DNA of 64,000 nt from Megascapheus bottae (GCA_024803745.1 JANJXV010000025.1:14464341-14528340); one strand, 5' to 3'; shown: positions 10,368-22,695, counted from the first letter of the stretch. Notes: generated by a model not told the origin, from the sequence alone. Made by a program: numbers and translations.

Positions 10368-11790
10368 AATTTTTAGGTCAGAAAAAAAGAGAAAGAAAGA
10401 GGCATATATTGTCTCCATACTGATAAAAACAAACGCTAACACTTTCTTATATCAAATTATCCCAAACAGTTGGTTTTTAGCTGAAGAGGGAACTTCTTTT
10501 AAATGCTAAATAAGGAAGCCTGGCATCATTGGAGGAAAACGATGCAATCCTAAAATGAGTAACTGTTTCGGTTCTCACTGGAATTTCAGTGGACTAGAGT
10601 CTGGATGAAAGGTTTGCTGCTTATAACTTACATTATCAATTTATAAAATAGCACCACAAGTATGTGTATAACGATGACCCTGTGATTTCTGAATAGTTAC
10701 TTAACTTCAATGCGATTTTAATCAAAGGATTCAGCAACAATAGGAGACAAGAGGCCATGCAATGAACCTACTTAGAAATGTAGAGCTGTCTTCAGCCTGT
10801 AATTATTATAAGGGGGACAAGGGCATTTTGTGAAATCAAATGAAGGTGACAGCAGTGGCTATTTTCTCCCCTTAGTAACTAAGTCCTTATAAACAAGCTT
10901 TGGGAGTTCTGCTTAGAATTAGAATTTCAACAACTTCACCATGCCCCCATCTTCCCCCCAATAACACATACACTGCACTGCACACTTAAAACTTATTTAT
11001 AAAAATTTGTTTTAAGTGCATATTCTGTTCTGTAAGACTGTAAGAATGAGGAAACCGGGGGAGATAATTTCTCTAAAGGGAAGCATAATCTATGTGCTTA
11101 ATGATCCTACAAGGAGCTAATAAGTATCATCTCTCTTAGAAATAATAACACTTTGCTTTTTATGTAGAATCTTTCTCCAAGGAGTGCCAAGAATATTACA
11201 GATCCACCTAATTAATCCTGCTAAGGTCCCGAGGTAGGAGGAAAAGGGGGTGGGGAAGTGACAAGCATGAAGGGACATCAGTACTGTCACCATGTCTCAA
11301 ATGAGAGATCTGTGTATATAGAGTGTAGTTATTTAGTTATTTAGGTCTGAATGACCTCAAAACACTTAAGCAACTCATTGAAAATAAGAACTCTATTAAG
11401 GCAAATGAACAAAAAGGACCACATCATTTTACTGATACATTGCTCCCTGCCACCATACCGCTGTGGGGTTCACAGAACTTAAGTTTTACTGAGAATATGA
11501 CAATGAAAGAACCCCCACAGTTCCCCCACTTTCTGCCTGGAGGTCTCTTTGGCACGGGTGGTTTTGGGAACTCAAAATTTTCCATTTGCTGCTGGACACA
11601 GTATCTCCAGCTAGCATGTCAGCTGTGTGGCTATGGTTTCTGCCCAATGTTTAGTTGATTGAGTCTGTTCCCTGCCCTCTGTGGTATGGGGGAGGGTGTG
11701 CTGTTTTGTTCGTGGTGAGAAGTGTGGCAAGTGAGGTCCACTTGGCTTGCATAGTCTGCTTTTGGTAGTGCCTGTCTATTGAGACACCAG
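10368..11790. other. Unique noncoding sequence, about 1.4 kb
   Basis: One of the longer SINE-free stretches in the left half. No recognised repeat or gene. It has short AT-rich blocks such as 'cacctaattaatcctgc' at 11206-11222. Confidence 0.5.
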
Positions 11791-11792
11791 GA

Positions 11793-12022
11793 CAGCCAGG
11801 CGATGGTCGCTTATGTTTGTAATCCGAGCTATTTAAGAGGCTAAGATCTGAGGACTGTGGTTCGAAGCCAATCTGGGCAGAAAAGCCAGGGATACTCTTA
11901 TCTTCAGTTAATCACCAAAAAGCCAAACATGGAGTTATGGCTCACACAGCAGGTCATTAGCCTTGAGTCAAAAAACTAAGAGACAGTACTGGGGCTCTGA
12001 GATCAAGCTTTGCTACTGGTAG
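11793..12022 (+). mobile_element. Dimeric SINE
   Basis: Diverged plus-strand copy with 7SL-like half at 11805-11920 and ID-like half at 11930-12010, followed by an (AAAC)-rich tail at about 12036-12070. Confidence 0.8.
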
Positions 12023-12489
12023 GCAGGTATCAAGAAAGAAAATAAACAAACAAACAAAAACAAAAACAAAGTTACTAGGAAGCATATTACAAGCTGTTTC
12101 AGGAAAGACCTAAATCAGGAAGGATTTGCTCTGCTGCTGGAAGGTCTACTTCACTTCAGTTTTAAACACTGCCAGGTAGAAGTGCAGCCTCTCATGGTTG
12201 CATGCCCGCCCTCTAGAGAGAAGCCTAGAGCAGAGTCTTGATCAATAACTGATGAGAAGGAAGAAGGCGCTTCGCTGTTTCTGCTGAGTGTGAGCTAGTC
12301 TTAAAAGCCAAAGCAGTACTTCCTAAAGTTCCCACTCTCCTAGTACCTAGTTCCCTGGGGGCATTTGAGCTTTGCTAAAAATCACTTCTCCCCAAACAAG
12401 AGTGGGGAACAAACAAGAGAAAATCCAGCCAAACTAATGAACCAGTTGTCTGTGATAGAAACTACATTTTTTGACACATTGTGATGACA

Positions 12490-12495
<6 letters not shown>

Positions 12496-12553
<58 letters not shown>
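12496..12553. repeat. (GT)29 microsatellite at the 3' end of a minus-strand SINE
   Basis: Pure GT tract that abuts the 3' end of the minus-strand SINE at 12555-12772, so on the SINE strand it reads as a CA tail. Confidence 0.98.
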
Positions 12554-12554
<1 letters not shown>

Positions 12555-12772
12555 GTTACCATTGAACTCAGGGCCTAGGCATTGTCCTTGAGTGTTTTTA
12601 TTGAAGGCTAATACTCTACCATTTGAACCATAGCTCTACTTGTGCCTTTTTGGTGGTTCATTGGAGTTAAGAGTGGCACAGAATTTCCTGTCTTGGCTGG
12701 CTTTTAATTGTGATTCTAAGATCTCAGCCTCTTATGTAGGTAGGATTACAGGCATGAACCACTGATACCTAG
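12555..12772 (-). mobile_element. Dimeric SINE, minus strand
   Basis: ID-like half complement at 12565-12640 ('actctaccatttgaaccata') and 7SL-like half complement at 12690-12770 ('ggattacaggcatgaaccac'). Confidence 0.85.
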
Positions 12773-12958
12773 GCATGTTTTTCTACTTCTTGAAGCCATT
12801 CAGCTGGTCTTTAAGGCCATTTCTTTTTTTTTCTTATTTTATCGGCTTTATTAGTAGGAAAACTAAGACATTTCATGGAAAAATTTAGCCAAAGATCATA
12901 AAAGAGAATCAGTACACTAATGATCATTTCCCAATTTCCATTGACATTCTTTGAAAGT

Positions 12959-13060
12959 TAGGTGCAGTGATTCACACTTACAACCTTCTATATGGTAAGG
13001 CTCAGAGCAGTAGGACCAAGGGTCAAAGACAGCCTAGGCAAAAAAAGCACAAGAAATTCC
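12959..13060 (+). mobile_element. Diverged SINE 5' half
   Basis: The block 'gtgcagtgattcacactta' and 'gggtcaaagacagcctaggc' match the 7SL-like half only. A second weaker match follows at about 13077-13160. Confidence 0.5.
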
Positions 13061-13904
13061 CTCCTTAACTGACAGCTGGGTCAGCTGCTCACACCTGTCT
13101 TCTCAAGCCACGTGGAAAGCTAAGATTAAAGGGTCTCAATCCCAAGCCTGCTCAAGAAGAGAACTTCTCATGTGCACAGAAAGGATGGCATGTGCTCTGG
13201 ATCCCAGCAACATGGGATCCCTCATGTAGCCAGATCAAAGATCAGGCACATGCCTGGGTGGAAAAGGGAGATTCCATTCTTAAAACAGTCATTAAAAATC
13301 AGGGACAGAGGCATACCCAGCAACATTGTAAATTTCTTATGGTCACTGTCACACAAATGCTCTTTTTCTGTCTCCTCCATGTCTCACATATGTTTCCCTC
13401 TTTCTTTATGTGCCTATCTGTGCTTACTGTTTTGGCTCGTCAGTAGTGTGGACTATCACCTACCCTATGGATCCCAGTCCATTCTCTGGTGCTTCTGGGA
13501 GGCAGGGATATACTCATTTCCCCCAGGTCTCTTCCTGTTCACAGTTCTATGTCTAATCACAGATACACTTACTTTCCCCTGTTCGGGCTGATCCTTCCAA
13601 CCCAGTCTTAATCCCTTGGACTGGGGCTTCCTGCTTAGGTCTACTGGGGTAGAAAGTTTCTCTACAGGACCCTTCAAGATTTCCCAGCACTGTCAAGAGG
13701 AGCCCTCTTTATTCTTCATTTGCCTTGACCATTCAGCTGGGACTTCCCTAGATACCATCTTCCTTCTCTTCCTCTGCCTCCTTTTCCTCTCCTCTCCCTC
13801 CTTTTTCTCTTCTTCCAATACATTGCAACTGACTTCCTACCCAAGAGGCATTCAACTGTGGCTTAGCATTATTAACTGAATTTCTTCGTCATTCTATGCC
13901 TTGG
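13061..13904. other. Unique noncoding sequence
   Basis: Pyrimidine-rich from about 13740 to 13815. Two overlapping plus-strand frames (139 and 84 codons) cross 13172-13591, but they are in different registers, have no domain and lack splice context. Confidence 0.5.
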
Positions 13905-13909
13905 GGTGT

Positions 13910-13947
<38 letters not shown>
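13905..13947. repeat. (GT)n microsatellite with one TAT interruption
   Basis: GT repeats with a 'tgtatg' interruption near 13911-13916. Confidence 0.95.
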
Positions 13948-13949
<2 letters not shown>

Positions 13950-14700
13950 ACAAGTGAGACCACATGCCTGTGTGTGTCTAAGGTGGGTGGCAGAAACACT
14001 CGGGAATGACTTCTATAAAGGACTACAAAGGAATTTTCCATATGCTTTGCACAAAATTCTTTCTCAGAACTCCCCAGACTTTCCATAGGAGGAAAAAAAA
14101 ATCTGACATCTCCTCCCTTCTCTGTTTCCAAGCCTTTCAATTCCCTCTTCTTTCACCCTGCCTGTTCCCAGGCTACAAGAGCCCAAGTGTGGCTAAGTCT
14201 GTTTGGTATTAAAGTTAGAATTATTTATATCTGAGAGCTCAGGCTTGTTTACGCAGTAATTTCGGAGAAGGAAGTGAATTTGGAAATTTATCTCCTACCA
14301 GGGCACCCAGGGGTCAGGCTAGAAACCAGCCCCATGATAAGGGGAAACCTCAGGCTCTATAGAGAAGCTTTGCTCCCTATCTCAGATACCACAGGCCTGG
14401 TAGGGGGAAAAAACTTTGATGTTGCCACAGTGTTTCAGGCAAAGGGAACAAGGAGATTTCTTCGGGGACAATTTCTCAAAGCCCATGGACATGGGAAGAA
14501 GGCCAGAGGACTTCCCGTCCTTTTTCTATGGCCTTCCCACCTGGCATACCAGAAAGATTGGTTAGATTCCAAAATATATTAACTCTTCCTACTTTCCTCC
14601 CCTAGCTCAATGAACTCCATGTAACTCATGTTTCAGCTTACTACATTGAAGAGTGTTGTTTTATTTTCCAACAGCAGTTACTAAATAACTCTTAGAACTC
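13948..14700. other. Unique noncoding sequence
   Basis: No recognised repeat. A 102-codon plus-strand frame at 14274-14582 has no known domain and no splice or promoter support. Confidence 0.45.
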
Positions 14701-14810
14701 AGTGAGTTTCTACAGTGTACTGCGTATTGTACATAATGATCTCATTTAATTCTATTACTCTCACAAATTGTTAGTGTTACTCTCATTTTACTGATTTAAG
14801 AAACTCAAGA
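14700..14810 (+). mobile_element. MIR-like ancient SINE fragment
   Basis: Wording such as 'ctcatttaattctattactc' and 'ctcattttactgatttaag' corresponds to the well-known MIR blocks for the cytosine-rich core and 'cattttacagatgag'. Diverged. Confidence 0.5.
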
Positions 14811-15025
14811 GTGCCCACTGCTCATGCCTGTAATCTTAGCTCCTTAGGGAAGCTGAGATCTAAGGACAGTGGTTCAAAGCCAGTCCATGCAAGGAAAGCC
14901 CACAAGACTCTGACTCCCAATTAACCACCAAAAAGCTGAAAGCGGAGGTGTGGCTAAAGTGGTAGAGTACTAGCCATAGGTAAAAAAGTTAAGAGTATCT
15001 AGACCTGAGTTAAAAGCTACGCACA
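14811..15025 (+). mobile_element. Dimeric SINE
   Basis: 7SL-like half at 14815-14935 ('catgcctgtaatcttagct'), ID-like half at 14945-15020. A CA-rich tail follows at 15035-15073. Confidence 0.8.
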
Positions 15026-15079
15026 GATATAACCCCCACCCACACACATACACCACCCTCTACACACACACACCAAGGT

Positions 15080-16230
15080 CACTCCTGACCCTTCTTTGTA
15101 TAGCTTTGAACTCAGCCCATGTGCCCTTAAACTCACATGTAGCTTGTATTTCACTCAGAAGCCTGTTTTTCACTACCACTTTTAAACTGCATAGTTCTGC
15201 AGGACTTAATCCCTTTCTTCCTTAACTGCCAAATTTGTTTTTTTGTTTTTTGTGGGGATTTTTTTTGGTTGGGGGGGTTAATAGCTGTAAAGATAGAAGA
15301 GGTAATAATGCATATTTATTAAAGAAATGAATATATAATGAAGAAATATAAAAAAACAAACATCTATAGCATAGAAGAAGATGGATGGTATCAAGTAGAA
15401 ATCAGTTAAGAAACAACAGTGGAAAGGGTGATGCCAAAGTGTTCCTTGGTTCTCACCAGCCTTACTCCCCCTCCCCCCCCCACACACACCATGAACCAGA
15501 AGAGAGAGCTGGAGCTATTGGACAGCTCAAGAGATGACTGGAGTGAGAGTTTCCATTCCTCGCAAGATTCACCTATGGGTGATAATTACCTCTGTCCCCG
15601 TCCTTCCCTTGTTCTTTCCGTTTCCTTACTGTTTTCTCCTCCTATGTAGAGACTTTGGGGGAGATGACTTTGCCTTGGTGGTAGATGATATCAGCACTGG
15701 TCAACTTATCAGGCTTTGTTTACTTACTTTATAAGCTTGCAGCAAAACACTTTTGCACACAGGATTTTCTAGGAAAAAAAAAAACCCAAATCTTCAAACA
15801 CGTTGCTTGAAAAAATTCTATGATAATAAAACAAAGAATTTTCAGCCTTCTCTTGCCAAAAAGTTCAAGAGTGAGCAGTGGGTTTGATTCTCTTCTTTTT
15901 CCAATAGTACCACAAACTATTTTGTGATGTGTTATCCAAATATATTGATTTCTTTTGAAACATCTTGAAATGTTAATGGCAGTATAGGATTGTAACTTGG
16001 ACAATAGACGTGATGTTTATTATCTTACAAAGAGTGGCTGATATTTTCAAATGGAACTCCAGCCCTAAACAGGACATGTCGAAAATATCACTATATTGAC
16101 CTCAGGATGAAGATTCCAGCGATGACATTCCAGTGACTCCCTAGAGGATTCTGCTTGGATTATAAATGATTAGCACTAGTAGAAAACTAGAAAACTAAAG
16201 AATGTTCCAAGATTTGAACATTCAGATCTG
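15080..16230. other. Unique noncoding sequence
   Basis: Contains a T-rich and G-run patch at 15236-15280 and a C-run at 15464-15480. No gene supported. Confidence 0.45.
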
Positions 16231-16234
16231 TCTG

Positions 16235-16990
16235 CTTACCTTTCTATCAGATTGATATACAACCCAGATGCCCCTCAGTGGTTGAATGGATCAACAAATG
16301 TGAAATAGATATCTACACACACACACTCACAATGGAATTCTTCCATGCTTCCATCAGAAAGAATGACATTGCCCCATTTGTAAGGAAATGGAAAGACTTG
16401 GGGAAACATAGACTGCATGCTTTCCTTCATTACAAATGAAGAAGAACGTGTCTATAAATCTGCAAGTAAATCCAATGGATAATAAAAGACAAATAATTAT
16501 GCTTGGATATGATTAAATGGCACTCTAAGCATTCATGTAGTGAGAACACAGTAGGATATTCTTAGGAGAGGATCACAATGGCTCAATAGCTATGTGCATA
16601 TGATTATATGAAATGATGCTTATCAAAATAAACTCCAAGAAATGGAAATCAATTTTTTAAATTGTACTATATGCAATTATTGTTTTTTTCTCTTTGCTTT
16701 AATCCATTTTGTTCTTGCTTTTTTTTAATCTAAATACCCTTTGTCTTGTTTATAAGTTTATCTGATTTGGGGAGGGGAAGCACAGAAACAGTGGGACAAA
16801 GGGTGAACCAATTCAGCACTGATACTTAGACATTATGTTAGATACGAACTATACAACTTGTGGGACGAAGGCGGGGTCACCAGGGGTAAAACTGGGAGAA
16901 AATGGGGGAAAGGTGACCCTACTCAAAAAGAAATATACTCATTACCTGACTTATGTAATTATATCTTCTTTTCAATACAATTTAAATTAA
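16235..16990 (+). mobile_element. L1 3' end, older subfamily
   Basis: Begins with the mammalian L1 wording 'acccagatgcccctcagtgg' and 'acattgccccatttgtaagg', the same block seen at 12-31 of this window. It ends with 'gacttatgtaattatatctt' and an A-rich tail. The middle part (16440-16900) differs from the younger copies, so this is another subfamily of 3' UTR. No coding frame remains. Confidence 0.8.
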
Positions 16991-17035
16991 AAAAAGATAT
17001 ACAGGAAGATGCCATCTACCTATATCTATGATATA

Positions 17036-17115
17036 AAGGTATCTGTCTCTATATTGTAGACATATAGAGATATATCTATAGACAGATTCTTATCTATCAT
17101 CTATCTATCTAATCT
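17036..17115. repeat. Degenerate (ATCT/GATA) repeat
   Basis: Interrupted ATCT and TATA units, including an inverted 'agatatatct'-type palindrome near 17066-17080. Confidence 0.8.
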
Positions 17116-17325
17116 ACCTGCTTTGGAATATACAATGTGCAGCAGTCCAACACCTACATCCTTACGTTGTACAACTGAACCTATATATCTTATGTAATAG
17201 TTGCTGTTTTTATGCAAGAGTCCACAGAGTCTACATCATTCCCTATTGCCTAGTGGGTCTCAGCTCATGCGTCAATTGCCATACTATCAATTCTGTGTGG
17301 TGACTTAAGTATATTTTTGGTCTTT

Positions 17326-17518
17326 TATTTTTGGTACCAGTACTGGATCTTGAACTCAGGATCTTAGCTTTTTTGCTCAAAGCTGGTGCTTTACCACTTA
17401 AATCACAGCTCCACTTCTGGATTTTTTCTGGCTAACTGGAGTTAAGAGTCTGATTTGTCTGCCTAGGCTAGCTTTGAAACTTATTCCTCAGATCTCAGCC
17501 TCTTAATTAACTGGGGCC
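17326..17518 (-). mobile_element. Dimeric SINE, minus strand, 5' truncated
   Basis: ID-like half complement at 17345-17425 and linker plus part of the 7SL-like half to 17510. A T-run follows at 17521-17534. Confidence 0.75.
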
Positions 17519-17534
17519 TGTTTTTTTTTTTTTA

Positions 17535-19070
17535 ATATGCACTTAGCTACCTTAAGATTTCCACCTAATCAACCTCTGGATGATCTTCCTATTTAAGGAT
17601 TCCAATGTACCGTTTATGGTGGAAGGAGCCCCATAAAAGCTCTGGCAGAACTTCCTAAGGGCAGAATTCCACCCTTCCTTTCATGTGCTGGAGGTTCAGC
17701 TCAATTGCAATTGTTTCCTGGATGCCATTCAGGACTGCAGGGACACCAGTTCTCTTCTTCATGTGGATTCCCTAGCAGGCAGAGCTAAGGTCTTCACTTG
17801 CTGAGAAATAGCTCCAGTCAAAGCTGAGAAGTCTATCTTTTGGGCTAGAAATCCTGACAGCTCTCTAACTCCCAGCCATTGGATCTGAATCCAGTTCAAC
17901 AGTTCACACTGGACATGGTGAACTCATGTTAAGCAGAGAAAAACCAACAGTTTAGGTTACATTAATCAGGAAGGAAAACAGATTTTTCTCTTCCTCCCCC
18001 TGCCACCCTTGACTGTGGCTATGATTTCCTTGGCAATAAAAGATCATACCAAATTATTCTAAATTATATGCAGAGAGAGTAGTTATTAGTACTATCATTT
18101 TCTACAAGAAAACAAAACTGGCCATCCATGTCAGCGGAGCTTAGGAATTAGACTCCTTTGGCATGGTCTTCACCAAAGAGAGCCTGGAAGTCCTTCCTAT
18201 ATTAAAAACCCAGCCCTTTGGTTGAAGAAATTGACTTCTTGGTTCCTCTTATCCTCTCCCCCTCACCCACTAAGCAAACCAAAGGCGCCTTTTATCAGTT
18301 TGGCAAAAAAACAAAGGGAATATTTAATTTGGCACTTAAAATTCTTGGTTCCCGCTGTCAGCATTCCCAGTTCTCAGAGAACACTGAATGGATATTTGAC
18401 TCAGTGGCCACAGGGAGGAAGAGATCCAAACAGAGAAGAACATTTCGAAACGCACCATCCATCCTGTTCTCTTTACTTTTCCTCTCTTCCCCATCCTAGC
18501 CATAACCATTCTCAAATAATATTCCCAAGAATATTTGGAAAAGATTCCAAGCTAGCTGTTCACAACTACCTGTGAGGAACTTGAGTAACACCAGTCTTCA
18601 CGCCAGGAAACTGAGGTTAGTTCTCAGCCCTCACACCTGCCACTTAGTATGTGCTCAATACATATGAATTGCTATGATCATTTTTATTTTTAGTTTTTGA
18701 AGAAAGCCCTTGATTTCTAAGACACAGGCCTTGTAGAAAGAGCAGAGCAATTGTGCTAGGGTATACGGTTGACACCCTAGCCTTTCAAACTAATATTCCT
18801 GAAGTGATGAAATAAAGATCTACAGCCATTTCATGACCACTAACCTTTTGAGTTAAGATTTCATAGGGTTATGAAATAAATTTCTACTACCGTCTTAAGT
18901 GAGTGAGGTCATCTCACTTGACCTTGTGGAAATCCAAGAGCCATTTATTTGAGTTAGCACTTCCGGAATTCCTTTTTTAATGAATGAAGTTTTTGAGATC
19001 ATGGTAAATCCTAAAATGTTAAGATGAGATTCCGATGAATGATAAGAAAATATAATAAAGAAGAAATATA
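17535..19070. other. Unique noncoding sequence, about 1.5 kb
   Basis: No recognised SINE. The block 'ctgaggttagttctcagccc' and 'agtatgtgctcaatacatat' near 18611-18665 is weakly MIR-like. Frames of 93 and 117 codons overlap in two registers at 18218-18575, which argues against either being real. Confidence 0.45.
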
Positions 19071-19079
19071 CATATATAT

Positions 19080-19255
19080 AATATACTATACACACAGGGG
19101 ATATTACTCAGTCAGAAAGGAGAATGGAATCATCTCATTTGCAAGAAATAAAATGGAACTGAAGAGCATCATATTAAGTGAAACTGGTCAGACACAGAAA
19201 GATTAAGTATCTCATATGTTCTCCCTCCTACATGGAAACTACGAGGAGGAAAGGA
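19080..19255 (+). mobile_element. L1 3' end fragment
   Basis: Matches mammalian L1 3' UTR wording: 'gaatggaatcatctcatttg', 'atattaagtgaaactggtca' and 'ctcatatgttctccctcct'. It runs into a GA-rich tract. Confidence 0.7.
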
Positions 19256-19405
19256 TAAGGAGGGATGGAGGAAGGGGGAAGGAAGAGAGAGAGAGAGAGG
19301 AGAGAGAGGAGAGAGAGAGAGAGGAGAGAGAGGAGAGAGGAGGGAGAGAGGAGAGAGGAGAGAGATAGAACATGTGGAGAGAGGAGAGGAGGGGGAGAGA
19401 GGAGG
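19256..19405. repeat. (GA)n-rich purine tract
   Basis: About 150 bases of almost pure purine on the plus strand. Frames of 79-116 codons on the minus strand here are Ser/Leu/Pro-rich artefacts of the repeat. Confidence 0.92.
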
Positions 19406-19794
19406 GCAGGAGATGTGAAAGGATCGGTCCAAGTGTAATAGATCCATGTGTGGGAATGACACCGTGGCATCCATTCATTTGAATGTGACCTGTGTGACCA
19501 GATAGAAAAAGGGACCAATTTAGACAGATCAGTGAGAAATGTTGCCTGGCCCTTTGAGAGCTGAAGAGATATGACCAAAATCTTCAGCTAGTAGGGACAA
19601 GAGACTAGAATTTTGACTTGTCTGATGACATCATCATCTGACAATGAGTTTCACATTTTTATCAAGATACTTTTGGTGGCTGGGTTGGTTGATTGCTTGT
19701 TACGAAGTGTTAGTTTTGTGCAAGACTGTGCCTAGTACTTTCTGCGAATAAGATACACCTTTAACCACTGTGCAAGGCATTCTACACCCTTTTA

Positions 19795-19937
19795 TTTTCT
19801 GATGGTACTGAGGCTTGAACTCAGAGTCTCATGTTCTTGCTTGGCTTTTTCACTCAAGCCTACTATTTGAACAATACCCTCCACTTCTGATGCTTCATTG
19901 GTTAACTGGAAATTAAGAGTCTTTTCTTCTTCATTTT
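19795..19937 (-). mobile_element. Dimeric SINE, minus strand, 3' part, split by a younger SINE
   Basis: ID-like half complement at 19810-19880 and linker to 19925. The element continues at 20116 after an inserted ID-headed SINE. Confidence 0.82.
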
Positions 19938-20112
19938 TTGGCCAGTCCTGGGCTTGAGCTCAGAGCCTGAGCACTGTCCTTGGACTTTCTCAAGGCTAGA
20001 GCTCTACCACTTGAGCCTCAGCACCACTTCCGGCTTTTTTCTATGTATGTGATACCGAGGAATCACGCATGCTAGGCAAGCACTCTACCACTAGGCCAAA
20101 CTCCTGGCCTCT
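19938..20112 (-). mobile_element. ID-headed dimeric SINE nested in an older SINE
   Basis: Well-preserved minus-strand copy with 'ggccagtcctgggcttgagc' at its 3' end and 'catgctaggcaagcactcta' in the head complement. It belongs to the subfamily with the 'gtagagctctagcc' and 'aagtccaagga' markers. A clean target duplication is not visible. Confidence 0.9.
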
Positions 20113-20115
20113 CTC

Positions 20116-20205
20116 AGACTTTTCTGTCCTGAGCTGGCCTTCAACCATCTAATCCTCAGACCTCAGCCTCCTGAGTAGCTAGAATGACCGGTGTCTGCCA
20201 GCCAG
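20116..20205 (-). mobile_element. Dimeric SINE, minus strand, 5' part, continuation
   Basis: The rest of the 7SL-like half complement ('cagcctcctgagtagctaga') continues the element interrupted at 19937. Confidence 0.82.
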
Positions 20206-20214
20206 CAATTCACA

Positions 20215-20880
20215 ATTGCTGTCCATTTCCAAAGGGTGACTCAGAACCATGCCTCCATCTCCCAGTGAGACAACTCAGCAGGAATCCAACAGACTAGACA
20301 CTACAAGGGGGCCAAGCATGAGAAAAGAAGAAAAAAAATTCAGTGTTGGTATTGAAAACACTGAATACTGGGAAGCTTCTTGCAACAGCAATGCACAAGT
20401 CAACTAGAAAACATCTTCTTCTTCTGCCACGGCAAATGTTCACAGTTTCCTCCAAAGACCTCCACATCGGGTCTCCTGGTAGGCTGAAAAGAGCCCTGGA
20501 GCTGGTCTAAGCAACAGAGCAACCACCACCCAATGAAAACCACAAATCCAATCAGCCCTTAAGGTCTGCATCCATAGCAATTGGGTAGATTGTTCTGCAT
20601 GAGGAAAAACAAAACTTGAAATTGTATTTTTAGAAAGCAAATACAATGAAATCACAATGGATCTTCCTTTAGCCTTCTAAACAGTGCCCAGCTGTGGTTT
20701 CTAGTACAGTTGTTGCCTAGATTTTCTAATTATGAACACAATTGTGTGCTGATGCATAAACATTCTTTTGGTTCAGTAGTCAAAAAGCAATCTATAAATG
20801 TTTCTGGGGGAAAACAGCCATTTCCTAGTTCCAGCCACTAATCATTAAATTCTCAGTCAGAAGGACTTTTATTTTACACA
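20215..20880. other. Unique noncoding sequence
   Basis: No recognised repeat or supported gene. Confidence 0.45.
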
Positions 20881-20892
20881 CACATACACAGA

Positions 20893-21117
20893 GCTGGTCT
20901 TGGGGCTTGAACTCAGGTGCCTGGGTGCTATCCCTAAGTTTGTTTACACAATGCTGGTGACTCTACTATTTGAATCACACTTCCACTTCTGGCTTTCTGC
21001 TGGTTAACTAGAGATGGAAGTCTCATAGACTTCCACCCAGGCTGGCTTCAAACCATGATCCTTAGTTCCCAACCTCCTGAGTAACTGGGATTACAGGCAT
21101 GAGCTGCTAGAACCTGG
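20893..21117 (-). mobile_element. Dimeric SINE, minus strand
   Basis: ID-like half complement at 20905-20995 and 7SL-like half complement ending 'gattacaggcatgagctgct' near 21087-21108. A short CA-rich tail precedes it at 20876-20890. C- and T-runs follow at 21133-21165. Confidence 0.85.
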
Positions 21118-21279
21118 TGTACACATTTTAACCCCCCCCCCCCGCCGCTTTTTTTTTTTTTTTAATCTTTCCTCTCAAGCTAATGTAGGCAAATGGCCTT
21201 TACCCAGACATGAACTTATACTACACACAGCCACTCCGCCAGCACCTTCAGTGATCAGTTCCCACTGGCTTTTAGGTCA

Positions 21280-21435
21280 GCGCTTCTCTAAGTTTAATAT
21301 ATAGACAACCTGCCTGGAGAGCTTATTAAAAATGCTAATTCTGCTTCATTAGGTCTGGGCCGGGCCCTGTACTCTTTACAAATTCCCAATGGCTGTCAAA
21401 ACTCCCAGACCATGGAGCAAACTTTAAACAGCCAG
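21280..21435 (+). mobile_element. MER5/hAT-like DNA transposon fragment
   Basis: Wording such as 'gcgcttctctaagtttaata', 'cctgcctggagagcttatta', 'aaatgctaattctg' and 'ttcattaggtctggg' matches the non-autonomous hAT-Charlie (MER5/MER20-type) elements of mammals. Ancient and diverged. Assigned by memory of the family. Confidence 0.6.
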
Positions 21436-21744
21436 ACTTTAGACTAAGCTCCCTCTACATTATTCTCACCAAGACAGGAAGTGGGCCATAGGCAATTCTC
21501 CCCGGGAGAGCAGACTTCTGTGAGCTCGCAGGTTCCCAGCTCTCTCCTCACTCAGAGCACAGCTCCCCTTTCTCAACCATCTCCTCTGTCTGTCTTTCCT
21601 TCACACATGTGCAGCGACCCTAAGGATAGCACTGAGTAGAAAAGTAGACCAAGGTGGTATTCAGAACAAGCTCAACATCCATTCTCAAAATGAACTACAG
21701 AGGACCAAGTTCAAAGACTGACCTCTTGTGGAGCCCTTTTTTAA

Positions 21745-21960
21745 GTTTTTTAGAAAATATCTTTAAGTAGTTATACGGAGGGATTTCCATTCAACATGGC
21801 TATTTGTGAGTATAATGCTTCACTCTAACATCACTCCTTTCTTCTCTCCTCAATCTACCCATCCCCTTAATTTACATATTGAAATACACTGAATATGATT
21901 GACTATATCTGCGCCTCTCTCGCTTGAACTCAACTCTATCCCATCCCCGAACAAGTATTC
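21745..21960 (-). mobile_element. Old L1 3' end fragment, minus strand
   Basis: 'tttaagtagttatacggagg' begins a block similar to that at 2405-2565 and 25395-25570: the complement of an L1 3' UTR ending in '...acaactactt'. It continues with 'catggctatttgtgagtata' and a pyrimidine-rich stretch. Confidence 0.6.
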
Positions 21961-22466
21961 CAGCTTCCTGCTCTTAAAAAAAGGAATCTGCATGCTCTTT
22001 CTCTTTCTCTCCCTCCCTCCCATACACACATGCTCCCCCAAATTAAGGTTAACAATCTGGTGAAAACAAAGCTCAGAAAAGACCTCACAAAAATCATTCA
22101 TTTATCATTGGATGATGCTTTTTGTCCTCATGTGGGCAATTCTTCCACAAAAATCCACTGTGAATTTGCAAATGGGTTCCAAACGAGACAATATGCCGTG
22201 ATTATTAATTTTATTTAGGTCTCATAATGGCTTTCTGGTTATACAGAAGAATGTCTAAAATCTGTACATTGAAGCATCTAGTGCTAAGATGAAATAGTGT
22301 CTGAGAAGCTCACTGAACCAGTTTGATAAAATCAAAGGAAGGGTGGAATCAAACCAGGATGAAACAAGGCTGCCACTGAATTTCTGCTCAACTCATATAC
22401 TTTCAGAAAAATGTCACAACAACCCCTTTTTTTTAAAAAAAAAAAAAAAAAAGAAGAAGAACATCT
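21961..22466. other. Unique noncoding sequence, candidate conserved block at 22085-22215
   Basis: Repeat-free apart from a pyrimidine patch at 21990-22020 and an A-run at 22434-22452. Bases 22085-22215 have a balanced, non-repetitive composition and resemble conserved noncoding DNA, which is inference only. Confidence 0.35.
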
Positions 22467-22695
22467 AGCCAGGTGCCTGTCGTCCATGCCTGCAGTCCTA
22501 CCTACTCAAGAGGCTAACATCTGAGGATTGTGATCCAAAGCTATCCCAGGCATAGAAGTTCCTGAAAATCTTATCTACAATTAACTATCCCCAAACTGGA
22601 AGTGGTACGGTGGCTCAGAGGTAGAGTGCTAGCTTTGAGCTGAAGAGCTCAGGGACAGCACCCAGGCCCAAAGTTCAAGACCCACGACTAACCAA
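22467..22695 (+). mobile_element. Dimeric SINE
   Basis: 7SL-like half at 22470-22590 and ID-like half at 22600-22690, then an A-rich tail with AAC units to 22735. Confidence 0.87.

Noticed and set aside
13172..13591. 139-codon plus-strand frame
   Set aside because: A second 84-codon frame overlaps in another register; no domain, no splice signals and no homology that I recognise.
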